Part shown: in pieces, positions 8,899 through 16,055 of the stretch
Layout: each line of letters begins with the position of its first letter
Position numbering within the stretch: the first letter of the stretch is position 1
Source of the DNA: Actinoalloteichus caeruleus DSM 43889
GTDB taxonomy: Bacteria > Actinomycetota > Actinomycetes > Mycobacteriales > Pseudonocardiaceae
Reading direction: 5' to 3'
DNA: 64,000 nt
Assembly: GCF_000429185.2 (NCBI RefSeq)
Contig: NZ_AUBJ02000001.1
Span: forward strand, 4,960,001-5,024,000
Translations under genes and position numbers: made by a program
The notes under the pieces: model-generated
Database searches by the model: none
What the model was told of the DNA's origin: nothing
Seen by the model: the letters and a program-made list of their open reading frames with translations, nothing else

Positions 8899-10008
8899 TT
8901 GATCGAGTTCCAGTCGGTCACCAAGGCGTTCGACGACGGGACCGTCGCCGTGAACGACCTGGACCTGACGGTGGAGGCGGGCACGATCACGGTCTTCGTC
9001 GGACCGTCCGGTTGTGGCAAGACGACGTCCCTGCGCATGGTCAACCGCATGGTGGAGCCCACCTCGGGGCGAGTCCTGGTCGACGGTCGTGACGTCCGGT
9101 CGGCGGACCCGGCGTCGCTCCGCAGGGGGATCGGGTACGTCATCCAACACGCGGGACTGTTCCCGCACCGCACGGTGCTGGACAACGTCGCCACCGTGCC
9201 CCTGCTGGCCGGGTGGACCCGGAGGCGGGCACGGTCCAGGGCGGCCGAGCTGTTGGAGGTGGTCGGTCTTCCCGAGGAGGTGGGACGCCGCTACCCGGCG
9301 CAGCTCTCCGGAGGCCAGCAGCAGCGGGTGGGAGTCGCCAGGGCGTTGGCCGCGGACCCTCCCGTGCTGTTGATGGACGAGCCGTTCAGCGCGGTGGACC
9401 CCGTGGTGCGCGAAGGCCTCCAGGACGAGCTGCTGCGGTTGCAGAGCGAACTGGACAAGACCGTCCTGTTCGTCACCCACGACATCGACGAGGCCGTGCG
9501 GGTGGGTGAGCGGGTGGCGGTGTTCGCGACGGGCGGCGTGCTCGCCCAGTACTCCGAACCACCGGAGCTGTTGGCGCGGCCGGCGAACGACTTCGTCGCC
9601 GACTTCGTCGGTCGGGACCGGGGGTACCGGGGGCTGTCGTTCGTCGCGGGCGCCGCGTTGCGGCCCGACGAGGTGGAGACCGTCACGGTCGGAGCGCCGG
9701 GCGTGGTGTCCGGTGACGAGTGGCTGTTGGCCCTCGACGAGGACCGGCGTCCCCGGGGCTGGTTGCGGCCGAGGGCCACCGTGGCGGGTCCGCTCAGCGA
9801 ACAGGAGCTGGAGCCGGGCGGCTCACTGCACACCCTCGGCCTGCCGCTGCGCGGTGCCCTCGACGCCGCGTTGTCCTCGCCCTCGGGGCGGGGAGTCGTC
9901 GTGGACCGCGACGGTCGAGCCGTGGGTGTGGTCACGGCGCACCAGGTGCTCGAACTGCTGTCCACCGAGCGGGCCGCCGCCGACTCCGAGCCGGAGGGCG
10001 GACGGTGA
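8899..10008 (+). CDS. OpuC/ProV-type osmoprotectant ABC transporter ATP-binding protein
   Basis: The ATPase of a quaternary-amine (glycine betaine/carnitine/choline) importer, 369 residues from TTG 8899. It shows Walker A GPSGCGKTT, signature LSGGQQQR, Walker B VLLMDEPF and the H-loop VTHD. After the ATPase domain comes a CBS-like C-terminal region (GVVVDRDGRAVGVVTAHQVLE), the module through which OpuA/OpuC ATPases sense ionic strength. A GGGGGG stretch just upstream supports TTG 8899; GTG 8875 in the same frame is the alternative and would add eight residues. The stop overlaps the next gene's GTG in a GTGA arrangement, so expression is translationally coupled. First gene of a four-gene operon, divergent from the BpsA-like gene. 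Confidence 0.9.
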   Translation: MIEFQSVTKAFDDGTVAVNDLDLTVEAGTITVFVGPSGCGKTTSLRMVNRMVEPTSGRVLVDGRDVRSADPASLRRGIGYVIQHAGLFPHRTVLDNVATVPLLAGWTRRRARSRAAELLEVVGLPEEVGRRYPAQLSGGQQQRVGVARALAADPPVLLMDEPFSAVDPVVREGLQDELLRLQSELDKTVLFVTHDIDEAVRVGERVAVFATGGVLAQYSEPPELLARPANDFVADFVGRDRGYRGLSFVAGAALRPDEVETVTVGAPGVVSGDEWLLALDEDRRPRGWLRPRATVAGPLSEQELEPGGSLHTLGLPLRGALDAALSSPSGRGVVVDRDGRAVGVVTAHQVLELLSTERAAADSEPEGGR

Positions 10009-10679
10009 CCCTGGACGAGCTGGGTCGCTACCTCGGCAGCCCGAGCAACCGCGAGCAGCTCGCCGAGCAGTTCGGCCAGCACGTCTACCTGTCGCTGGTC
10101 CCGCTGCTGCTCGGGCTGCTGGTGGCCGTTCCGCTCGGGTGGGGAGCGCAGCGGCTCCCCTCGGTCCGCGCGGTGGTCTTCGGCGGGGCGAGCGTCCTCT
10201 ACACCGTGCCGTCGCTGGCCCTGTTCGTGGTGATCCCCGGCATCATCGGGACGAGGACCCTGGACAGCATCAACGTGGTGGTGGCGCTCACCCTGTACAC
10301 GGCCGCCCTGCTGGTCCGGTCCGTGGTGGGAGCGCTGGACGCGGTGCCCGGCCCGGTGACCGCCGCCGCCACCGCGATGGGGTACCGCCCGTTGCGGCGG
10401 TTCCTCACCGTCGAGCTGCCCCTGGCCGTGCCCGTGCTCACGGCCGGGGTCCGGGTGGCGTCGGTCAGCAACATCAGCCTGGTCAGCGTTGGCGCGCTCA
10501 TCGGAACGGGTGGCTTGGGTGTGCTGTTCACCGAGGGCTTCCGCACGCGGTACCTCGCGCCGATCCTGGTCGGGATCGTGCTGACCCTCCTCCTGGCCCT
10601 GGTGGTCGACCGGGCGCTGGTCCTGGCGCGGAACCGCCTGACCCCCTGGACGAGGTCGACCCCGGGAGGCGCCCGGTGA
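10005..10679 (+). CDS. OpuC-type osmoprotectant ABC transporter permease (first)
   Basis: A 224-residue inner-membrane permease of the betaine/carnitine/choline (OpuCB/OpuCD, ProW) family with five or six hydrophobic helices. The cytoplasmic coupling motif is recognisable: EAA-like loop AAATAMGYRPLRRFLTVELPLAVPVL, then VGALIGTGGLG, the family's hallmark glycine stretch. GTG 10005 overlaps the upstream TGA (GTGA) and its own stop overlaps the next GTG in the same way, so stoichiometric, coupled translation with the ATPase and the second permease is likely. It should pair with the next permease to form the channel. Confidence 0.9.
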   Translation: MTLDELGRYLGSPSNREQLAEQFGQHVYLSLVPLLLGLLVAVPLGWGAQRLPSVRAVVFGGASVLYTVPSLALFVVIPGIIGTRTLDSINVVVALTLYTAALLVRSVVGALDAVPGPVTAAATAMGYRPLRRFLTVELPLAVPVLTAGVRVASVSNISLVSVGALIGTGGLGVLFTEGFRTRYLAPILVGIVLTLLLALVVDRALVLARNRLTPWTRSTPGGAR

Positions 10680-11458
10680 TCCCGCAGCTCATCGAGTGGT
10701 TGACCGACCCGGCGCACTGGCGCGGCCCGGACGGCATTCCGAAACGACTCCTGGAGCACCTCTACTACTGCCTGGTCGCCGCCGGGTTCGCCACGCTCGT
10801 CGCCCTGCCCGTCGGCCTCTTCATCGGGCACACCGGGCGGGGCGGGACGCTCCTGGTCGGCGCGGGCAACGCGTTGCGCGCACTGCCGACGCTCGGCCTG
10901 GTCACCTTCCTCTACCTGGTCGTCGGGGGCACCCAGACCGCGACGCTCATCGGGCTCGTGGTGCTCGCGGTGCCGCCGATCCTCGCCGGCGCCTACTCGG
11001 GTGTGCAACAGGTGGACCGACGGGTGGTGGACGCGGCCGTCGGTGTGGGGATGACCCGCTGGCAACGGCTCTGGCAGGTGGAGGTGCCCAACGCGATGCC
11101 GCTGATCCTCGGCGGCATCCGCAACGCCGTGTTGCAGGTGGTGGCGACCGCCGCCGTCGCCGCGTACGTGGGTCTGGGCGGGCTCGGGCGGTACGTGCTC
11201 GACGGGATCCGCGCCGTGGACTACCCGAAGGTGCTCGCCGGCGCGCTGCTGGTCGCCCTGTTGGCGATCCTGCTGGACGTGGTGCTCTCCGGGGTGCAGT
11301 GGCTCGTGGTGCCAGCCGGGTTGCGAACGGCTGGTGTGGGGGATGTAGGACGACGCCGGCCGAGACGGCCGGCACGACGGGAGGTTCGTGGTGAGACGAC
11401 GGACACTGGTGGTGGCCGTGTCGACGGCGGCGCTGGCCACGGCCTGCGGAAGCGGTGA
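10676..11458 (+). CDS. OpuC-type osmoprotectant ABC transporter permease (second)
   Basis: A 260-residue permease homologous to its upstream neighbour. It has an N-terminal segment ending in LLEHLYYC, five to six membrane helices, and the coupling loop DAAVGVGMTRWQRLWQVEVPNAMPLI followed by AYVGLGGLGRYV. Start GTG 10676 overlaps the previous stop (GTGA). The last ~40 residues are Arg/Gly-rich, unlike other permeases, and overlap the start of the binding-protein gene by 68 bp. The tail may be a genuine extension or the by-product of a lost earlier stop. A 7-bp inverted repeat lies within this tail. Confidence 0.88.
   Translation: MIPQLIEWLTDPAHWRGPDGIPKRLLEHLYYCLVAAGFATLVALPVGLFIGHTGRGGTLLVGAGNALRALPTLGLVTFLYLVVGGTQTATLIGLVVLAVPPILAGAYSGVQQVDRRVVDAAVGVGMTRWQRLWQVEVPNAMPLILGGIRNAVLQVVATAAVAAYVGLGGLGRYVLDGIRAVDYPKVLAGALLVALLAILLDVVLSGVQWLVVPAGLRTAGVGDVGRRRPRRPARREVRGETTDTGGGRVDGGAGHGLRKR
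11355..11373 (+). promoter_or_regulatory. Small mRNA hairpin ahead of the binding-protein gene
   Basis: GCCGGCC (11355-11361) pairs with GGCCGGC (11367-11373) around a 5-nt loop. It ends 5 nt before the Shine-Dalgarno GGGAGG of the substrate-binding protein and lies inside the permease C-terminal codons. It could tune translation or RNA processing so that the binding protein exceeds the permeases; this is inference. Confidence 0.35.
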
Positions 11459-12296
11459 TCCGCTTTCGGAGGACACCGGGCCGGGCAACGATGGCGGGGG
11501 GTCGACGACCATCACGGTCGGGTCGGCGGACTTCGCCGAGAACCAGATCCTGATGGAGATCTATGCCGAGGTCCTGCGGGGAACCGGGGCGGAGGTCAAC
11601 ACCGAGCCCGGCGTCGGCAGCCGGGAGTTCCTGGTCGGTGGTCTGGAGGACGGCTCGTTGACGGTGGTCCCCGAGTACACGGGGAACCTGTTGTACTACG
11701 TGGACACCGATGCCGGCGAGACGACACCGGACGACGTGTACGGGGCGCTCGCCGAGCGGCTGCCCGAGGGGCTCGCGGTGCTGGACCAGGCCGAGGCCCA
11801 GAACTCGGACGTGCTCACCGTCACGGAGGGCACGGCGGGTCGGTACGGCCTGGAGACGCTGGACGACCTCGGCGAGGTCTGCGGTGAGCTGGTGCTCGGC
11901 GCGGCGGGCGAGTGGCGGGACCGCTGGGCGTCGCGCATCCAGGAGCTCTACGGGTGCGAGTTCGCCGAGATCCGCACGACCGATGCGGGCGGTCCGATCA
12001 CGATCGACAACCTGGACGACGGGACGGTGGACGTCGCGAACCTGTTCACCACCATGCCCGCCATCCAGGAGCACGGTTTCGTGGAGCTGGAGGACACCCG
12101 GCAGATGTACCCGGCGCAGAACGTCGTCCCCCTGGTGCGGGACGGGGATCTCAGCGCCGAGCAGCGGGACGCGCTGAACGAGGTGAGCGCGCGCATCAGC
12201 ACCGACGACCTGACCGAGTTGGCCCGTCGGGTCGAGGTGGACCGGGAGAACTACGTCGACGTGGCACGGGACTTCGTCGAGCGGGTCCTCGGCTGA
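11391..12296 (+). CDS. OpuC-type osmoprotectant substrate-binding lipoprotein
   Basis: A 301-residue lipoprotein. The signal peptide ends in a lipobox (LATAC, Cys19), followed by an acidic Gly-rich linker. The binding domain opens with ITVGSADFAENQILMEIYAE, characteristic of the QAT-family (OpuCC/OsmF/ProX-like) solute-binding proteins. PEYTGN and a TTDAGGP region follow, the former in the position that helps build the aromatic cage for quaternary ammonium ligands. GTG 11391 is preferred over GTG 11388 because GGGAGG is 6 nt upstream of it. It is the last gene of the operon and is followed by a strong terminator. It should deliver glycine betaine, choline or carnitine to the two permeases upstream. 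Confidence 0.88.
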   Translation: MRRRTLVVAVSTAALATACGSGDPLSEDTGPGNDGGGSTTITVGSADFAENQILMEIYAEVLRGTGAEVNTEPGVGSREFLVGGLEDGSLTVVPEYTGNLLYYVDTDAGETTPDDVYGALAERLPEGLAVLDQAEAQNSDVLTVTEGTAGRYGLETLDDLGEVCGELVLGAAGEWRDRWASRIQELYGCEFAEIRTTDAGGPITIDNLDDGTVDVANLFTTMPAIQEHGFVELEDTRQMYPAQNVVPLVRDGDLSAEQRDALNEVSARISTDDLTELARRVEVDRENYVDVARDFVERVLG

Positions 12297-12320
12297 GCGC
12301 CGCCAGGGTGCGGTCCCACG

Positions 12321-12358
12321 CCGGTGGGGCGTGACCGGGACTGGTCACGCCCCACCGG
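12321..12358. terminator. Bidirectional terminator between convergent genes
   Basis: A perfect 16-bp inverted repeat: CCGGTGGGGCGTGACC (12321-12336) and its complement (12343-12358) around a 6-nt loop. It lies 24 bp past the osmoprotectant operon and 88 bp past the stop of the converging secreted-protein gene, so it can serve both. Confidence 0.8.
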
Positions 12359-12446
12359 CCTCGGGAGGAGGCGGTCCCCGGTGTCCCGGGGCGGCGGATC
12401 GGCGCGGGTGATCCGCCTGGAGCACCGAGGTGACGTGGCTGTCAGG

Positions 12447-13253
12447 TCATCCGGTCACCGGGTGGTGCCCGGGTACCGGAGTGGGTCGGGGCGCGTGGCC
12501 GCCGCCGGGACCGGGGTCGCCCGGCTCCGCGTCGCCGGGCTGATTGTCCTTGTTTCCGGGGCCACCGGGGTCGGGGGACTCGCCGGGCCGCTCATCGGGG
12601 TCCTCCTCGCCCGGAGGGGCGGGAGCCTGGCCCCCCTCATCCGGTCCTTCCGGTCCGGTGCCGCCGTCGCCGGCGTCGCCGCAGGTGGCGGAGGCGATGT
12701 CGATGGTCTGGAGGCCGACCACCCGGATGGACAGCGCCGTGACGGTCAGGGTCCCGTCCTCGTTCTCCACCTGCTTGTTCAGCAGCACCTCCGCGATCCC
12801 GGGCACCTGGACCCCGGTGTTCGGGCCGACACCGGCCTCCAGCGCGACACCGCCCAGGGAGGCGCCGACGACGGTGGAGGTGCCCTGACCGTTCTCGCAT
12901 TCGGCGGTGATGACGTCGGCGTTGAGGTCGGCGAGGCCGAGGTCGAGCAGGGACACCTCACCCAACCCCACCCTCAGGTCGGTGACGCTGGCCCTGGCGT
13001 GCCCCTCGCCGGCGGCCGCGTTCAACGCCCCGACGCGCACCAGGTCCAACGGGACGCCGACCTCGGCGACCGACCTCTCCTGGTAGCCGGCCGCGCTGTC
13101 GAGGTGGGGCAGGGGCTCCACCGTGAGCAGGCCGCGAGCGGACAGGGCGAAGGCCGAACTCGGGGCCTGGTCGGCCTGGGCGGCTGGCGTGAGGACCAGG
13201 CCGGCGCTCACCGTCGCGGCGAGGACCCCGAGGGTGGCTGTTCTGCTGGGCAC
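12447..13253 (-). CDS. Secreted choice-of-anchor-P-like protein
   Basis: A 268-residue exported protein. GTG 13253 follows an AAAGGA ribosome binding site by about 9 nt and gives a clean Sec signal peptide ending near PAAQADQA. The mature part has the repeated pattern seen in actinobacterial choice-of-anchor P proteins: ASVTDLRVGLGEVSLLDLG, then ADVITAEC, GASLGGVALEAGVGPNTGVQVPG, and a second Cys near SATCGDAG. The last ~70 residues are a disordered Pro/Gly/Glu/Asp tail, with no LPXTG or membrane segment visible, so how it is held at the surface is unclear. Function unknown. It follows an L,D-transpeptidase gene (71 bp gap) with a similar ribosome binding site, and both may act in the cell envelope. 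Confidence 0.72.
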   Translation of the reverse strand: MPSRTATLGVLAATVSAGLVLTPAAQADQAPSSAFALSARGLLTVEPLPHLDSAAGYQERSVAEVGVPLDLVRVGALNAAAGEGHARASVTDLRVGLGEVSLLDLGLADLNADVITAECENGQGTSTVVGASLGGVALEAGVGPNTGVQVPGIAEVLLNKQVENEDGTLTVTALSIRVVGLQTIDIASATCGDAGDGGTGPEGPDEGGQAPAPPGEEDPDERPGESPDPGGPGNKDNQPGDAEPGDPGPGGGHAPRPTPVPGHHPVTG

Positions 13254-13324
13254 GGTTGGCGTTCCTTTCTGGGGCCTCCGACGTGGCCGGAGGATGGGAC
13301 GGGATCGGTGCGGGGAGTGCGGGC

Positions 13325-14194
13325 TCAACGGACCAGGACGACCGTGCCCAGTGGCAGGGTGATCAGCAGGTCGAGGGCGTCGTCGGGAACCCGGACGCAA
13401 CCGTCGCTGGTCTCGGTTCCGAAGGGTGTCTCGTCAGGCCAGCCGTGGATGGCGACGGTGCCGGGTCCGCCCGCGTAGGTCTGGTGGGTGTCGGAGTGGG
13501 CGCCCAACGGCAGGGTGTAGGGGCTGAAGTCGGTGACGGTCTCCTGGATGGAGGCCATCACGAAGGTGCGGCCGGTCGGAGTCGGGGCTTCGGCGCTGCC
13601 GACACCGACGGTCCACCGGCCGATCTCCTCCCCTTCCCGGGTGACGGTGAGGGCGAAGTCCGCGAGGTCGACCGTGACGAGGAAGTCGTTGCCCGCCTCC
13701 TCGAGGTCGTCGTCGGCGTGGAGCCAGCCCGTGGAGCCGTTCGGCCGGGAGGGCAGCAGGACCTGGAGCCAGTCGCCGGCGCGGTCGACGACGGGCAGCC
13801 AGGTCGGCGAACCGAGCTGGCGCTCGGGGAGGCGCGCGACGGGCGCGCCACCTGGTTCCCCGTACACCGGCACCTCGGCGTGGGCTCGGACGACGGTGCC
13901 GGTGCCGGGGTCGTGCGGAGCGGGGTCGACGGGGGCGTCGGGGACGTCGCCGAAGGTGCTGGCCTCCGGCAGCCCGGCCAGTTCGGTGTCCGTCACCGCG
14001 ACGGGACGCACGTCCCCCGGCGCCGGGGTGGGCTGGGCGGGCATGGATTCCGAGGCGGCGCAGCCGGCCAGCACCGCGACCAGGCAGGTGAGCAGGACGG
14101 CGAGGACGGGCCGGGGAGGACCGGGGTGCGGGACGGCCGGACCGCCGGGGGCGGGCACGAGCCGGTTGGGCACGGAAGTCCAGGGCAGCGGCAT
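13325..14194 (-). CDS. L,D-transpeptidase lipoprotein (YkuD domain)
   Basis: A 289-residue envelope protein. The N-terminus has a hydrophobic segment ending in a lipobox-like VAVLAGC (Cys45), although the preceding n-region is unusually long. After a Pro-rich linker, residues ~95-165 resemble an SH3-like domain (VYGEPGGAPVARLPERQ ... WLQVLLPSRPNGSTGWL). The C-terminal half is the YkuD catalytic domain: VDLADFALTVTREGEEIGRW, TPTGRTFVM, IHGWPDETPFG and SDGCVRV, with His near 248 and the nucleophilic Cys near 266. The family makes 3-3 peptidoglycan cross-links or attaches proteins. The frame extends 240 codons upstream of ATG 14194, but only this start has a ribosome binding site (AAAGGA) and a signal peptide. 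Confidence 0.88.
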   Translation of the reverse strand: MPLPWTSVPNRLVPAPGGPAVPHPGPPRPVLAVLLTCLVAVLAGCAASESMPAQPTPAPGDVRPVAVTDTELAGLPEASTFGDVPDAPVDPAPHDPGTGTVVRAHAEVPVYGEPGGAPVARLPERQLGSPTWLPVVDRAGDWLQVLLPSRPNGSTGWLHADDDLEEAGNDFLVTVDLADFALTVTREGEEIGRWTVGVGSAEAPTPTGRTFVMASIQETVTDFSPYTLPLGAHSDTHQTYAGGPGTVAIHGWPDETPFGTETSDGCVRVPDDALDLLITLPLGTVVLVR

Positions 14195-15053
14195 CTCGGG
14201 GTTCCTTTCCCGCTGGTGGCAGCGGTGGAGGCGGAGGGGACGGGGAACCGGTCCCACCGGTCGGAACTGGGTGTCGCACGGAGGGCCGGCGCACCGAGAG
14301 GTGCGCGGCGGTGCGCTCGGCGCGTGGGGCGGCCCGTGCGGGAGCGGCTCGTCGTGCCGGGGTGCCCGAGGTGGGCTGGGCACGCGCGGTGCGTGGTGGC
14401 TACCGGCCACCGGTCCGGTGTCCCTCCGGAGGGGCGCGGTGCCGAGGCGACCCGTCACACCGCCGCTGGATGTCGGGGGTGCCGGGGTGTTCGTGGGGGT
14501 GCGGCGTCGTCGGAGGATCGCGCGGTGTACCCGGCGGGCCCGCTGATCGGCGGGCGCCCGTCCTGGGTGTCGCGGTCCTCGGGTGAGGTGTCGCGCGGTT
14601 GTCCTCACCGACGACGTGGTGACCCCTCCGCCGCTGTCCCGAACGAGCGGGGCGTCGGCGAGGAGCATCGCGGGCGGCCGACGATCAGGCAAGACCGGAG
14701 GCCCGGCGCCACCGGGTTCCCCACCAGGGCATACCGCGCGTTCCCGCTGGTAGATCGACCGCCAGCTTTTCACTCTATGGGGTGAGGTTCTGGGTGCTGT
14801 GTCGCCTCGGAGGGATGGTGTGGCGCAGCGTTCCCGGACGCGACGTGTCCGATTGTCGAACTCCTGCTCGAAAGCGTGGGTTACCGACCAACCTGTTCGA
14901 GTGGGAGCCGTCACCGTCCGCTCGCGGGTACCCGTCCGGGGAGCCGGTCATGATGGTCCGCTGGACACCTCGGCGGGCCAGGGGCGGAGGACGCCCCTCC
15001 CGCGCAAGCGCGAGCACGCGACCGGCGCGGTTCCTCGTCAGTGGGACCCGTCC
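14195..15053. other. Long gene-free, G-rich region
   Basis: About 860 bp between the L,D-transpeptidase start and the IclR gene end. Open frames exist on both strands but have Arg/Gly/Pro-rich translations without motifs, and none has both a ribosome binding site and a plausible N-terminus. The plus strand is strongly G-rich around 14220-14560. No tRNA-like cloverleaf or long repeat was seen. It may hold promoters, an untranslated leader or remnants of a lost gene. Confidence 0.4.
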
Positions 15054-15857
15054 TCACCGGGTACGAGTCCGACCCCGCCCGGGACCGCCGATCCGCGCGG
15101 TCAGCTCCCCGGCGGTGCGGGTCACCGGTTCCGCGAGGTCCGGCCACTCCCGGCCACACTCCTCGACCCCCTCGCACACGTGCCGGAACGTCAGGCTCAC
15201 CGCCGCCACCGCCCGGCCGGCGTGGTCGAGCACCGGGGCCCCGACCGACGCCCAGGACTCCGTGACGCAGCCGTCCTCCACCGCCCACCCCCGGCGGACC
15301 TGCCGGGCCAGCAGAGCGCGGAGCTCGGGCAGGGTTCGCGGCCCCCTCGCGGTACGGCGCACGAAGCTGGCGGCCCGGGGGAACAGGGCCCGGACCTGAG
15401 CCGAGGGCAGCCCACCCAGGATCGCCCGGCCGGACGCCGGCAACGTGGCCGGCAACCGCACCTCCTCCCGCGTCACCAGGGTCTGCGGTGTCGGCGGCTG
15501 GGCCTTCACCAGGTAGACGACCTCCGCGCCGTGCGGGACGACGAGCTGCGCCGGATGCCCGGTGGCCGCCGCCAACCCGGTCAACAACGGACGGCCGAGC
15601 CGTTCCAGGCTGCGCGACGCGGAGTGCGCCGACCCCAGATCGGCCGCCGCCCACCCGAGCCCGTACCGGTGCTCCTCCGGGTAGTGCACCACGAACCCGG
15701 CGGCGACGAGCTCGCCCAACAGGTGGTAGGTCGACGAGCGGGGCAGGCCGACCTCCCTGGCGAGGTGAGCGGCCGAAACCGGCGAGGGCCGGCTCCCCAG
15801 GGCCCGCAGCAGGGCGAGGCCCCGCCGCAGGGCCGGAACATCGCTGCTGTCCCCCAC
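15054..15857 (-). CDS. IclR family transcriptional regulator (probable hut repressor)
   Basis: A 267-residue regulator. Residues ~5-65 form the winged helix-turn-helix (SAAHLAREVGLPRSSTYHLLGELVAAGFV). The remainder is the IclR effector-binding domain with LPATLPASGRAILGGLP and the C-terminal GAPVLDHAGRAVAAVSLTF motif. GTG 15857 is chosen because GGGAGG lies about 5 nt upstream; the open frame begins 18 codons earlier. It is divergent from hutH, with a 198-bp intergenic region carrying inverted repeats, so it probably controls the histidine-utilisation genes. The ligand is unknown; a pathway intermediate such as urocanate would be logical. Confidence 0.88.
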   Translation of the reverse strand: MGDSSDVPALRRGLALLRALGSRPSPVSAAHLAREVGLPRSSTYHLLGELVAAGFVVHYPEEHRYGLGWAAADLGSAHSASRSLERLGRPLLTGLAAATGHPAQLVVPHGAEVVYLVKAQPPTPQTLVTREEVRLPATLPASGRAILGGLPSAQVRALFPRAASFVRRTARGPRTLPELRALLARQVRRGWAVEDGCVTESWASVGAPVLDHAGRAVAAVSLTFRHVCEGVEECGREWPDLAEPVTRTAGELTARIGGPGRGRTRTR

Positions 15858-15969
15858 CCGAGCCTCCCGTCCAGCTCCGCCACCCGGCGGGACCGCCCCG
15901 CCCACCACCACCGCACCACCCGGCTCGGACAGCCGGCCCCGGGACCGGCGCGGGCCCGCCCCCTCACGA

Positions 15970-16000
15970 CACCACCTGGTGCGAGTCTGGGATACCAGAC
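15970..16000. promoter_or_regulatory. Tandem inverted repeats in the iclR-hutH intergenic region (candidate operator)
   Basis: Two adjacent dyads: CACCA-cc-TGGTG (15970-15981) and GTCTGG-gata-CCAGAC (15985-16000). They lie 55-85 bp upstream of the hutH start between two divergent genes. IclR regulators bind short palindromes of about this size, so these are the best candidates for autoregulation and hut control. No footprint evidence exists here. Confidence 0.5.
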
Positions 16001-16055
16001 GCCTCCCGGCTGGTGTCCGCTTGGCGCCCCGCCCTCATCGCGCTGTGATGGAGGC

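Noticed and set aside
13256-14785. A 509-codon plus-strand gene
   Set aside because: It lies antisense to the L,D-transpeptidase, whose signal peptide and catalytic Cys/His motifs are unmistakable.
14799-16055. A 419-codon N-terminal extension of HutH
   Set aside because: It is antisense to the IclR gene, lacks homology and would double the enzyme's normal length.
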